From DASZTV01 sp035550655 (GTDB taxonomy: Bacteria > Actinomycetota > Actinomycetes > JAFAQI01): 64,000 bases of DNA. Within the stretch, counting starts at the first letter, position 1. Each line of letters starts with the position of its first letter. The stretch spans positions 11,335-75,334 of the forward strand of contig DASZOU010000034.1 in assembly GCA_035550655.1 (NCBI GenBank), read 5' to 3'. The position numbers were made by a program, and so were the translations under genes. The notes below the pieces were generated by a model. That model had not been told where the DNA came from. It saw only the letters and a list, made by a program, of their open reading frames with translations, and did not search any database. Shown in pieces: positions 26,328-34,432 of the stretch.

Positions 26328-26584
26328 GATGACGTTCCTCTCGTCAGGTCCAGCGGAGTTCATCACACACGGCGTCCGTGAAGTCTGGCAAGCCGGGCAT
26401 GGGGCGCCTGTGGCGGATCTGACCGGATCTGCGCCGATGGAGGGCGGTTCGAACCGATCCGTGGTCCGGTCGGGCGGCACCGCGTGGTTACAACTGACCA
26501 AAGCAAAATTCAGGCCTAACGCGGCGCCCACCGCGGCGTTACCTTGACGAATCGGCAACCTCAGGTCTCAGGAGTTCGTGCGCC
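26328..26584. promoter_or_regulatory. divergent intergenic region with TAACGC...GCGTTA inverted repeat
   Basis: 257 bp between the secreted protein and the response regulator. TAACGC (26517-26522) and GCGTTA (26536-26541) form a perfect 6-bp inverted repeat with a 13-bp spacer, just downstream of an unusually AT-rich patch (AAAGCAAAATT, 26500-26510) that may mark a promoter. The repeat starts 68 bp before the regulator ATG and could be an autoregulatory site. Confidence 0.35.
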
Positions 26585-27214
26585 ATGACGGCAGTCTTCA
26601 TCGTCGATCGCTACGAGCTGGCCCGTCGTGGTCTGGCTGACCTGATCGACCGTGCCGAGGACCTGCAGGTCGCAGGTGAGGCGCACGACGCGATGAGCGC
26701 GCTCGAGGCGATCACCGCGACCCGCCCCCACGTTGTCGTCATCGAGATCCGCAACAACTACCGTGACGGCATCGAGCTGTGCCGGGCCGTCGTCAACAAC
26801 GGCAATGGCACGCGCTGCCTGGTGCTCGCTGACGACTCCGGCGACGACCTGATGTTCGATGCGATCAGCGCGGGCGCTGCTGGTTACCTGCTCGATCGCG
26901 CCAGCGGCGAGGAGGTGCTCGCCGCGATTCGCACCATCGCCAGCGGCCGTTCCCTGCTCGATCCGTCGTTGACGCATCGGGTCTTCGCCCGGCTGCGCAC
27001 CACCGAGGCATCAGATTCGACCGGGATGGCTGCGCTCACACCGCAGGAACGGCGGGTGCTCGACCACGTCTCCGCCGGCCTGACCAACCGCCAGATCGCC
27101 CGCCAGTGCGGCATCGCGGAGAAGACCGTGAAGAACCACGTCTCCGCGATCTTGCGGAAGCTGGAGTTCTCCAGTCGCACGCAGGCAGCGCTCTACGCCC
27201 GCGAGAGCGCCTGA
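26585..27214 (+). CDS. LuxR/NarL-family response regulator with degenerate receiver
   Basis: 209 residues: receiver domain (1-120) and a C-terminal LuxR helix-turn-helix (LTPQERRVLDHVSAGLTNRQIARQ...AEKTVKNHVSAILRKL). The receiver lacks the phosphorylation chemistry. The acidic pair is D8-R9 (FIVDRYE), the phospho-acceptor Asp is Glu54 (VVVIEIRNN), and the conserved Lys of the GYLLKD motif is Asp (GYLLDR). No kinase gene is adjacent. It lies directly upstream of the fliW-csrA-fliA operon, with the rest of the flagellar genes on the other strand, so I infer an orphan, phosphorylation-independent flagellar regulator, comparable in position to orphan regulators in other motile actinomycetes. Confidence 0.85.
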   Translation: MTAVFIVDRYELARRGLADLIDRAEDLQVAGEAHDAMSALEAITATRPHVVVIEIRNNYRDGIELCRAVVNNGNGTRCLVLADDSGDDLMFDAISAGAAGYLLDRASGEEVLAAIRTIASGRSLLDPSLTHRVFARLRTTEASDSTGMAALTPQERRVLDHVSAGLTNRQIARQCGIAEKTVKNHVSAILRKLEFSSRTQAALYARESA

Positions 27215-27666
27215 CCTATCGCTTGACGGGCTTGTGCCCGTCGCCGCGCTGCATCGCCTTCAGCCCGTTTCGATCGGCTTTGCACCCCCCGCCGTACCGG
27301 CTCGGTGCGCCCGTCCATGTCGGACACGTCCGGCAGTAGTCGCAGGCCCAAGGTCCTAGAGCGGCTGGGACCTAGGGCTTTTCGGCCCGATTGGATTCGG
27401 GCCGTTGTTACCCCTCTGCATCCCCTCGACGGGTGGGGTCGAGCTGGTCCCCGATGAGCATTCGGGGTAGTCCCGAATGGCTGTGCCAACCGGTCGATAT
27501 CGGGGCGTTCTATGGCAACCGTGACCGCCGACGGGACGGTCCTAGGCCCGGGGCTGGTCCTTAGAAGTTGCTATTTAGACCGGCCTTCGCGGACCTCAAT
27601 ACTTCGAGCAGCCCAGGGGTGGGCGTGGACCGCGACAGCGGTTCCGGGTTCGAAGGAGGCGGCCAG
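27215..27666 (+). other. 452-bp structured non-coding region / fliW leader
   Basis: No credible gene. It holds CCTAGG-centred sites (GGTCCTAGA 27352-27360, GGGACCTAGGGC 27367-27378, GGTCCTAGGCCC 27538-27549, GGTCCTTAG 27556-27564) and a chain of perfect hairpins: CGGCCCG-attggatt-CGGGCCG (27383-27404), CTCGAC/GTCGAG (27425-27443), CCCCGA/TCGGGG (27449-27467) and CATTCGGG-gtagt-CCCGAATG (27459-27479). The last two share bases and exclude each other. The first hairpin shows GGA in its loop, the feature CsrA recognises. Likely promoter plus regulated leader of fliW-csrA-fliA. Confidence 0.5.
27225..27242 (+). terminator. hairpin after the response regulator gene
   Basis: A perfect 7-bp stem, GACGGGC-ttgt-GCCCGTC, ten bases past the regulator stop. 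There is no T-run, as is common for actinobacterial terminators. Confidence 0.5.
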
Positions 27667-28134
27667 ATGGGCGAAGCCGCGACCGGCGAAGTGCCGAGCA
27701 TTCGGTTTCGTCGCGGGCTGCCCGGCTTCCCCGGGGACCGGTCGTTCTGCCTGCTGCGATGGGGAAGCGCCGGCGGCGTGTACTCCGTCCTGGTCGACCC
27801 CGCCGAGCCGAACGTGCGGTTTCTCGTTGTGCCGCCAGGACTGTTCTTTCCGTCGTACGAGATCGAGCTCGACGACGCGACGGTGGCGCAGCTCGGCATC
27901 GAGAGCGCGGACGAGGTCCTGCTCCTCGTGATCGTCACGGTTCACGAGCGACCCGAGGACGCGACGGCCAACCTGCTCGGCCCGATCGTCATCAACACCA
28001 ACTGCCGCGAAGGTCTGCAGCTCGTACTTCCCGACCCCAAGTGGGGCACCCGGGTCCCGCTGCTTGCGGACGCGACCCCCACTCGTGACAGCCAAGCAAG
28101 TGCGACAAAGGAGCCAGCCCGATGCTCGTCCTGA
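27667..28134 (+). CDS. fliW: flagellar assembly factor FliW
   Basis: 155 residues from ATG 27667 behind a strong GAAGGAGG. FliW signatures: IRFRRGLPGFPGDRSFCLL, FLVVPPGLFFPSYEIELDDA and TANLLGPIVINTNCREGLQLVL. Known role: FliW binds CsrA and relieves its block on flagellin translation, and is itself sequestered by flagellin. Its 3' end overlaps csrA by 13 bp, so the antagonist pair is co-translated. The csrA stop then overlaps the fliA start. Confidence 0.95.
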   Translation: MGEAATGEVPSIRFRRGLPGFPGDRSFCLLRWGSAGGVYSVLVDPAEPNVRFLVVPPGLFFPSYEIELDDATVAQLGIESADEVLLLVIVTVHERPEDATANLLGPIVINTNCREGLQLVLPDPKWGTRVPLLADATPTRDSQASATKEPARCSS

Positions 28135-28400
28135 CTCGGCGTACCCAACAGTCGATCGTCATCGGTGACGGCATCGTCGTCACTGTTCTCGACATCCGTG
28201 GCGACCAGATACGGCTTGGCATCCGTGCGCCGCGCGACGTGCCGGTCTACCGCGAAGAGCTGCTCACAGCGGTCGGCGAGTCCAACATCGCCGCGGTGCT
28301 GTCCGGCGGCAGCGAGGGCACAGCTGTCCCTCCGGTGCCGTCTGCGCAGAGCGCGACTGCAGCGCCGCGCGCTCGTAGCCGCCGGAACCGGGCCGCGTGA
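28122..28400 (+). CDS. csrA: translational regulator CsrA
   Basis: 92 residues. The core MLVLTRRTQQSIVIGDGIVVTVLDI through IRAPRDVPVYREEL is canonical for CsrA, a homodimer that binds ANGGA sites in mRNA leaders. The C-terminal extension (about residues 62-92, Ala/Arg-rich) is longer than in E. coli; in FliW-regulated species an extended tail helps contact FliW. The flagellin leader at 53982-54030 has two ANGGA sites. Overlaps fliW upstream and fliA downstream (GTGA). Confidence 0.95.
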   Translation: MLVLTRRTQQSIVIGDGIVVTVLDIRGDQIRLGIRAPRDVPVYREELLTAVGESNIAAVLSGGSEGTAVPPVPSAQSATAAPRARSRRNRAA

Positions 28401-29335
28401 TGGTGATGACGCCGGTGCGCATCCCGCAGCAACGCTCGCAGAGCGGCGCCCTGTCCCCCGAGGGGGCCAAGCTCGTCGAGGAGCATCTCTGCCTGATCCC
28501 TGCCCTCACCGCCAGCATCGCCGCGCATTACCCCCGTCATGCCGACCGCGAGGAGCTCGCGCAGGCGGCAGCCCTCGGTCTCGTCGAGGCCGCACTGCGG
28601 TTCGACCCCGAACGCGGCGTGCCCTTCGAGCGGTGGGCGAGTACCCGGGTCCGAGGCGCTGTCATCGACGCGGTTCGCGCGATCGACTTCGCTCCGCGCT
28701 CCGTCCGTGCGACTGCTCGTCACATCGACCTGGTGCAGGACGAGTTGAGCCAAAAGCTCGGCCGCACTCCCACCACCCGGGAGCTCGCGAAAGAGCTCAA
28801 GATGTCGGTACGCGAGCTCGACGAGCACCGCGCGCGGCGCTTCGCCGGCGTGGTGCTGTCCCTCGACGCGCCGACGGACACCGGCGACGGCAGTCCGGTT
28901 GGGCTGGCGGAGGTGCTGGCCGAGACCGACGCGCCGAGCCCCGACACCGCTCTTGACGAGGCCGAGTGCATCGCGTTGCTGCGGGAGGCACTGCGGTTGC
29001 TTCCTGAGCGGCTGCACGTCGTGATCCACGGCTACTTCGTGCTCGGGCGTACCTCGCTCGAGCTTGCTGAGCAGTTGGGCGTGACGGAGTCGCGCATCGC
29101 GCAGATGCGCGCCGAAGGCCTCGCGATGATGCGGCACGGTCTGGCCGGGCCGCTCGAGCGGACGTCGGGGAACGAGACGGTTGGGCGGCGAGCCGCACGC
29201 AGCCGCGAGGCCTACGCCGCAGCGGTGGCCGACCAGGCGTCGACGTTGGCGCGGCGCTCCCGCAGCACGGCGGCCCTCCCGCGGCAGCGCCGCGAGTCGC
29301 CGGCGGTCATGGTCGCCGAGCGCACCAGCGCCTGA
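28397..29335 (+). CDS. fliA: flagellar sigma factor FliA/WhiG family
   Basis: 312 residues from GTG 28397. Sigma-70 region 2 (AAHYPRHADREELAQAAALGLVEAALRFDPERGVPFERWASTRVRGAVIDAVR in outline), region 3 (QDELSQKLGRTPTTRELA) and region 4 (LRLLPERLHVVIHGYFVLGRTSLELAEQLGVTESRIAQMR in outline) give the FliA/SigD/WhiG architecture. The C-terminal 55 residues are a basic, Ala/Arg/Ser-rich extension not needed for the fold. No FlgM anti-sigma gene is seen in the window. It likely reads the CGGCTCA-N15/16-NCCGAT promoters before flgN, flagellin and flgB. Confidence 0.93.
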   Translation: MMVMTPVRIPQQRSQSGALSPEGAKLVEEHLCLIPALTASIAAHYPRHADREELAQAAALGLVEAALRFDPERGVPFERWASTRVRGAVIDAVRAIDFAPRSVRATARHIDLVQDELSQKLGRTPTTRELAKELKMSVRELDEHRARRFAGVVLSLDAPTDTGDGSPVGLAEVLAETDAPSPDTALDEAECIALLREALRLLPERLHVVIHGYFVLGRTSLELAEQLGVTESRIAQMRAEGLAMMRHGLAGPLERTSGNETVGRRAARSREAYAAAVADQASTLARRSRSTAALPRQRRESPAVMVAERTSA

Positions 29336-29370
29336 CCCCCGAGCGCCTAACCCTCCCGCGCGGGCGACAC

Positions 29371-29460
29371 GCATGTGACATAGCGGTCGTGAATCGCGAC
29401 GCGCATGTGACATGCGGGTTGCGATTCACAACCTCTGTGTGACATACGAGCGAGCGAGCG
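29371..29460. repeat. three GTGACAT motifs at exact 32-bp spacing, with nested inverted repeats
   Basis: GTGACAT occurs at 29375, 29407 and 29439, exactly 32 bp apart, in the convergent gap after fliA. The middle copy lies in GCATGTgACATGC, and an outer perfect 9-bp inverted repeat (GTGAATCGC 29390-29398, GCGATTCAC 29421-29429) encloses it. It could be a bidirectional terminator structure or a protein-binding array. Confidence 0.5.
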
Positions 29461-29466
29461 GGCGGG

Positions 29467-29721
29467 CTACTCGGGCAGCTCGGGCTTGCGTTGTGCCTGG
29501 AGCGCCATCTGCACGACGGGCGCGATGAGGTTGTCGATCAGTACGGCGACGACCAGTACGACGCCGGCCCGCTCACCGGCGGCCGCGAGATCGAGCCGGC
29601 CGCGGATCAGCCCGATCCCGATCACCGCAAGGGCAAGTAGTCCGACCACCGCAGACGGGGCCGTGTGGACCAGCCGGAAGCGTGACCGGCGCGGCTTGCT
29701 CGACTTCGATGCGCGGCTCAT
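29467..29721 (-). CDS. small membrane protein at end of flhA operon (hypothetical)
   Basis: 84 residues. The start ATG at 29721 overlaps the stop of the FlhF-like gene (ATGA). A basic N-terminus (SRASKSSKPRRSRFRLV) precedes two predicted membrane helices (about 23-40 and 50-70), then a Gln/Lys/Glu tail. I do not recognise it. As the last gene of the fliM-to-flhA operon it may serve export-apparatus assembly or be a bystander. Confidence 0.65.
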   Translation of the reverse strand: MSRASKSSKPRRSRFRLVHTAPSAVVGLLALAVIGIGLIRGRLDLAAAGERAGVVLVVAVLIDNLIAPVVQMALQAQRKPELPE

Positions 29722-30467
29722 AGCAGCTCTCCAATCGCGGCGGCGAGGGCAACGGGTGTCGCGGGCGACGGTCCGGAGGCAGTGGTAAGGGTGCCGAGCG
29801 CGACCCCGGCGAGCCCCGTGCGCAGCAGCATCAGCGCGCCGTCCCCGCCGGTCCCGTGGGCTACCGCCACCCCGGGCAGGCACGGCTCGGGCAGCGAGAT
29901 CGCGATCGCGCCGGCGAGGGCGGCCACCCACTTCGCGTCGCTCGGGTCATCCGGCGGTGTGAGCGACGCGAGGACACCGCCGGGCACGCCGAGCCGGCTC
30001 AGCGCCGCCTTGCTCCAGCGTCGTGCGCGTTGCCGCGGAATCTCGGCGACGGCCGGGCGCGGGGGCAGCGGATCGGCGAGCACGTCAGGAGCGGGGTGCG
30101 GCAGCGCGGACACCGGAACGGTGGGCGGCTGCGGGGTTGGCGGCTCGCTGACGAGGCCCGGCACGATGTCCGCGACGGTGTCGGCGGCGTCCGCCCGGGC
30201 GAGCAGCACCTCGATCGTCGTGTCGCCGTCGACCTCGGGTTCGCCGAACACGACGGTCGTCGGGGTGGGCTCGACCCAGACCTCGACCTTGACCTTTCCG
30301 CCCAGGCCCGGCACCCCGCGCCTCACCTGGCGGGCAGCGATGACCTTCGCCTCGGTGCCGAAGCGAAGCCGCGCGGTGGCGATCGCCGCGTCGAGGCTGG
30401 ACCCGCTCACCCGCCGCGGGTCGCCGTCGGTCGGCCAGTCGTCAGGCTGCGGTCGGGATCGGTGCAC
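29718..30467 (-). CDS. FlhF-like protein lacking a GTPase domain
   Basis: 249 residues from GTG 30467, overlapping the flhA 3' end by 26 bp. Residues 22-66 (SLDAAIATARLRFGTEAKVIAARQV...KVKVEVWVEP) resemble the FlhF N-terminal segment, in which a lysine-rich strand follows a 'REELGPDA' helix. FlhF normally follows flhA and has an SRP-type GTPase domain; here no P-loop GxxGxGKT or other G motif is visible. The C-terminal third (MLLRTGLAGVALGTL, Ala/Gly-rich) may be a degenerate remnant. Position supports an FlhF origin; function is open. Confidence 0.7.
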   Translation of the reverse strand: MHRSRPQPDDWPTDGDPRRVSGSSLDAAIATARLRFGTEAKVIAARQVRRGVPGLGGKVKVEVWVEPTPTTVVFGEPEVDGDTTIEVLLARADAADTVADIVPGLVSEPPTPQPPTVPVSALPHPAPDVLADPLPPRPAVAEIPRQRARRWSKAALSRLGVPGGVLASLTPPDDPSDAKWVAALAGAIAISLPEPCLPGVAVAHGTGGDGALMLLRTGLAGVALGTLTTASGPSPATPVALAAAIGELL

Positions 30468-32508
30468 GCCGGATCACCCCCACGTTGACGACGTTGACCG
30501 GACCGCCGAGCTCGGCGTAGGACATGACCTTCAGGTCGCCGCGGCCCGGGGCGACGAGGCGCCGCAGCGCCGGCCGCAGCGCCGCCGCGCAGACGACGAC
30601 CGCACGATGACCGGCCGACTCGGCGGCGGTGAGCGCCGTACCCGCGCCCTCGAGGATTCCTTCGAGCACGGCCGGCTCGACGGCGAGGAACGAGTCGGAG
30701 TCGCTCGTGCGCACCGACTCGAGCAGCGCCTGCTCGAGCACCGGCTCCAAGGTCAGCGTGGCGAGCCGGCCGTCCGGGCCGGCCGCACTGGCGGTAATGG
30801 CCGGACCCAACGCAACCCGGGCGGCCTCGACCAGGGCTTCGTGGGACTTGGTGTCGCGTGCTCTCGCCGTGATCGCTTCGAGAATCCGCCGAAGGTCCCG
30901 GACCGGGACGCGCTCGCTGAGCAGGTCACGCAGGACCCGGTGCACCTCGGTGAGGCTGACACCGTTGTCACCGACCTCCGCACCCAGCGCCGGGTTCTCG
31001 CGCCGGATGGCGTCGACCAGCGCGGCGACGTCCTGCCGGCTGAGCAGGTCGGGCGCATGCCGCCGCACCAGCTCCGACAGGTGCGTGACCAGCACCGAGG
31101 CGCGGTCGACGACGGTGACGCCATCGGCGGCGAGCAGGTCCCCGAGCTCCGGCGCGACCCACATCGCGGGCAGCCCGAAGGTCGGGTCGACGGTTGGGCG
31201 GCCGGGCAAACCGCGCGCGGCGTCTCCCAGGACGAGGACGTGGCCAGGCGGCGCGGTGCCGCGCCCGACCTCGACCCCGTGCAGTCGGACCCGGTACGTC
31301 GAAGGTGGCAGCGAGCTGTCGTCGCGAGTGTGAACGGCGGGCAGCACGAGGCCGAGCTCACCCGCGATGCGATGGCGGAGCGCCCGGACGCGCTCGACCA
31401 GGCTTCCGCCTGGCGTCGGCTGGAGCAGGTCGAGCAGGTCCGGAGCCAGGCCGAGCTCGAGCGGTTCGACGTGCAGCTCGGCGATCAGCGACTCCCGACT
31501 GTCCGGGTTGACCGGGGCGACCTCCGGTTCGGCGGCGGCTGCGGCCATCCGTCCGGTTCGGGTGGACAGGACCACCAGTCCGATTGCGATCGCGATGAAA
31601 GGCAGCTTTGGCAGGCCGGGCAGCATGCCGATGACCCCGACCGCGCCGGCAGCGGTGCGCAGCGTCTGGCGGGATCCGGCCAGCTGGGCGAACAGGTCGC
31701 CGCCGAGCCCGCCACCGAGGTCGCTGTCGGCCCGGGTCACGACGATGCCGGACGCGACGCTGATCAGCAGTGCCGGGATCTGCGAGACCAGACCGTCGCC
31801 GACCGACAGCAAGGCGTAGCGCTGCAGCGCAGCAGTCAGGGACAGGTGGTGCAGCACCACGCCGACGACGATGCCGCCGATCAGGTTGACCATCACGATC
31901 ACGACGGCCGCGATCGCGTCGCCTTTGACGAACTTGCTCGCGCCGTCCATCGCGCCGAAGAAGTCGGCCTCGCGGCCGACCTCGATGCGGCGCTTGCGCG
32001 CCTCTTCCTCGGTGCACAGCCCCGCGTTGAGGTCAGCGTCGATCGCCATCTGCTTGCCCGGCATCGCGTCGAGGGTGAACCGAGCGGACACCTCTGCGAC
32101 GCGACCGGCACCGTTCGTGATGACCGCGAACTGGATCACGACGAGGATCGCGAACACCACCAGCCCGACGACCAGGTTCCCGCCGACGACGAAGTGCCCG
32201 AACGCCGAGATCACGTGCCCTGCGTTCCCGTTCAGCAGGATCAACCGGGTGCTGCTCACATTGAGCGCGAGGCGGGCCAGAGTGGTGACGAGCAACAGGC
32301 TCGGGAAGACCGAGAACTCGAGGGTTCGCTCGGTGACCGTCGCGGTCAGCAGGATCACCAGCGCGAGAGAGAGGTTCGAGGCCAGCAGCAGGTCGAGCAG
32401 CGCCGTCGGCATCGGCAGCACCATCGCGATGACGATGCCCACCATCACTGCCGGCAGCGCCAGCTCAGCCGAGCGGCGCTTTCTCTCGCTTGGCGGGGAT
32501 GTGCTCAT
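30442..32508 (-). CDS. flhA: flagellar export gate protein FlhA
   Basis: 688 residues. About eight membrane helices are followed by the conserved cytoplasmic FHIPEP loop region (RFTLDAMPGKQMAIDADLNAGL and RKRRIEVGREADFFGAMDGASKFVKGDA in outline) and a large C-terminal domain that docks chaperone-substrate complexes. It forms the nonameric export gate with FlhB, FliP, FliQ and FliR. The start overlaps the flhB stop (ATGA). Confidence 0.96.
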   Translation of the reverse strand: MSTSPPSERKRRSAELALPAVMVGIVIAMVLPMPTALLDLLLASNLSLALVILLTATVTERTLEFSVFPSLLLVTTLARLALNVSSTRLILLNGNAGHVISAFGHFVVGGNLVVGLVVFAILVVIQFAVITNGAGRVAEVSARFTLDAMPGKQMAIDADLNAGLCTEEEARKRRIEVGREADFFGAMDGASKFVKGDAIAAVVIVMVNLIGGIVVGVVLHHLSLTAALQRYALLSVGDGLVSQIPALLISVASGIVVTRADSDLGGGLGGDLFAQLAGSRQTLRTAAGAVGVIGMLPGLPKLPFIAIAIGLVVLSTRTGRMAAAAAEPEVAPVNPDSRESLIAELHVEPLELGLAPDLLDLLQPTPGGSLVERVRALRHRIAGELGLVLPAVHTRDDSSLPPSTYRVRLHGVEVGRGTAPPGHVLVLGDAARGLPGRPTVDPTFGLPAMWVAPELGDLLAADGVTVVDRASVLVTHLSELVRRHAPDLLSRQDVAALVDAIRRENPALGAEVGDNGVSLTEVHRVLRDLLSERVPVRDLRRILEAITARARDTKSHEALVEAARVALGPAITASAAGPDGRLATLTLEPVLEQALLESVRTSDSDSFLAVEPAVLEGILEGAGTALTAAESAGHRAVVVCAAALRPALRRLVAPGRGDLKVMSYAELGGPVNVVNVGVIRRAPIPTAA

Positions 32509-33650
32509 GACTGGCTCCTGGTCGGTTGTCGGCGCGGTCTGGCTCGTCGGGTCGGGCGCGACGGTCCCGGACGTCTCGGCGGGGCAGAGCGGGGACGCTG
32601 TGCGGGCAGGCCACGGCTGGTGCGCGCCGCATACACGGCCGCGAGGACCTCGGCGACCGCCCGGAACAGCTCCGGTGGGATCGACTCGCCGATGTCGACT
32701 GCTGCGTGCAGTGCTCTCGCCAGTGCCCGGTGCTCACGGACCGGTACGCCGTGTTGCGCCGCTTCGTCGCGGATGCGCAGCGCCACGAGGTCGACGCCTT
32801 TCGCAACGACGACCGGCGCGCCGGTTCCTGGCGTGTAGCTCAGCGCCACCGCGAAGTGCGTGGGGTTCGCGACGACGACGTCGGCGTCCTTGACTGCCGC
32901 CATCATCCGGGAGCGCACCAGCGCGATGCGGCGCCGGCGGATTGCGTTTCGCACTTCCGCGGAGAGCTCGTCCTGCTTGTGCTCGTCGCGTACCTCTTGC
33001 TTCGTCATTCGCGCCCGGCTGAGGTAGCGGCGACGCGACCACAAGGCGTCGGCGAGACCCACTACGAGGACCGTCGCTGCGACCCGCAGCAACAGCGACT
33101 TGGCTGCCGCGGTGGTTTGCGCGGCGACCGCACCGCTTCGCACCGCCGCGTCGCTGACGTGGGCGGTTCCGGCGCGCCACGACAGCCATCCGATCGCCGC
33201 GACGATCAGCAGCTTCGCCATGGACTTGGCCATGTCGACCAGGCCTTGCGAAGAGGCGATCCGCTTGATCCCGTGCTTGGGCGAGACGTTCGACATCCTG
33301 GGCCGCAGCGGCGCCATGTTCGGTGCGTTTCGCGACACCGCGACCGACGCGACCAGGCCGGCTCCGAGCATGAGCAGCGCCGGCACCGCAAGCGCCCGCG
33401 CGCCGTCGACCAGCATCACGTGGGCGAAAGCGCCGGCACCCGATACGCCGAGCTGTCCCGACTGGCTCAACATCGCCGGCAGGTCGGCGGCGTACGCGTT
33501 GTAGAGCCGGTGCATCGCCATCGGTGCGGCGATCACGAGCATGAGCCCCCCGGCGGCGCTGGAGAACTCCGCGCTGCGCGCGACGACGTTCTCGCGGCGC
33601 AGCTTCTTGCGCCGCTTGGCGGTCGGCTTCTCCGTCCGTTCACCGCTCAT
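32505..33650 (-). CDS. flhB: flagellar export switch protein FlhB
   Basis: 381 residues. N-terminal EKPTAKRRKKLRRENVVARS, four membrane helices, and the autocleavage site NPTH at 262-265 (VVANPTHFAVAL), needed for the hook-to-filament substrate switch. The C-terminus extends about 40 residues past the usual end as an Arg/Pro-rich tail. Overlaps fliR upstream and flhA downstream by four bases. Confidence 0.96.
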   Translation of the reverse strand: MSGERTEKPTAKRRKKLRRENVVARSAEFSSAAGGLMLVIAAPMAMHRLYNAYAADLPAMLSQSGQLGVSGAGAFAHVMLVDGARALAVPALLMLGAGLVASVAVSRNAPNMAPLRPRMSNVSPKHGIKRIASSQGLVDMAKSMAKLLIVAAIGWLSWRAGTAHVSDAAVRSGAVAAQTTAAAKSLLLRVAATVLVVGLADALWSRRRYLSRARMTKQEVRDEHKQDELSAEVRNAIRRRRIALVRSRMMAAVKDADVVVANPTHFAVALSYTPGTGAPVVVAKGVDLVALRIRDEAAQHGVPVREHRALARALHAAVDIGESIPPELFRAVAEVLAAVYAARTSRGLPAQRPRSAPPRRPGPSRPTRRARPRRQPTRSQS

Positions 33651-34432
33651 GAGAAGACCGCCGTGGGGGCGCGCGTCGCTGTTCCGAGCAGGCCGGAGAT
33701 CTCGCCGGGCAGCAGCAGCAGCAAGGTGCCGACTGCCGCGACCGCAACGAGTGCCTTGATGCTCATGCCGACCATCAACACGTTGGCCTGCGGCACGATG
33801 CGCCCGAACAACGCGAGCGCGACGTCGGTGAGGAAGATCGCGCCGAGAAGCGGGGCAGCGATCTCGACGGTCGCGGCGGCGGTCTGCGCGAGCAGCTGCC
33901 CGAGCGCCGACGCACCGTTGGGGTTCAGGTGCGGCACATGACCAACCGGGAGTGCAGCGAAGGAGTGGGCGAAGCCTCCGACCAGCTGTTCGGCCGCGCC
34001 CGAGGCGAAGAGCACCGCAACGGTGACGAAGCTCGCAAGCCGGGAGAACACCGCGCCGTCGTTACCGGTGATCGGGTCGACCAGCGCACTGAAGGAGAAG
34101 CCGCTCTGCAGGTCGGCCAGGTGGCCGGCGCCCTCCACGGCGTACAGCAGTACGCCGGTCAGGTAGCCGAGTGAGAGGCCCACCGCGATTTGCACGGCCA
34201 GCGCCGTGACCACCGAGGGCAGAGCAGCCGGCACCGGTCCCGCGGCGACCGGACCCACCAGGAAGATCGTCAGCGGGAGCGCCAGTGCGAGCCGGCTGAA
34301 GCTCGGCAGGGAGCGCATCGAAAGCAGCGGTGAGGAGACACTCCACGACGCCGTCCGAGCCAGGACGAGCAGGAACGCGGTCACATCCTTTCCGGTGACC
34401 GACAGCGGGGCGCTCGACAACAGCTGGCTCAT
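33647..34432 (-). CDS. fliR: flagellar export apparatus protein FliR
   Basis: 261 residues, six predicted membrane helices. FliR family features: LLSMRSLPSFSRLALALPL near the N-terminus, YLTGVLLYAVEGAGHLADLQSGFSFS and DVALALFGRIVPQANVLMVGM. Part of the FliPQR export pore. Four-base overlaps with fliQ and flhB. Confidence 0.95.
   Translation of the reverse strand: MSQLLSSAPLSVTGKDVTAFLLVLARTASWSVSSPLLSMRSLPSFSRLALALPLTIFLVGPVAAGPVPAALPSVVTALAVQIAVGLSLGYLTGVLLYAVEGAGHLADLQSGFSFSALVDPITGNDGAVFSRLASFVTVAVLFASGAAEQLVGGFAHSFAALPVGHVPHLNPNGASALGQLLAQTAAATVEIAAPLLGAIFLTDVALALFGRIVPQANVLMVGMSIKALVAVAAVGTLLLLLPGEISGLLGTATRAPTAVFS

Noticed and set aside
27215..27666. c-di-GMP (GEMM) riboswitch upstream of fliW
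   Set aside because: The conserved GEMM core sequences (such as GCAAACC and the tetraloop-receptor parts) are absent; only generic hairpins are seen.
29782..32838. 1018-codon open frame on the + strand opposite flhA and its neighbours
   Set aside because: Arg/Asp/Gly/Gln-rich composition with no domain. It mirrors flhA and the FlhF-like gene in antisense; long antisense frames are usual in high-GC DNA.
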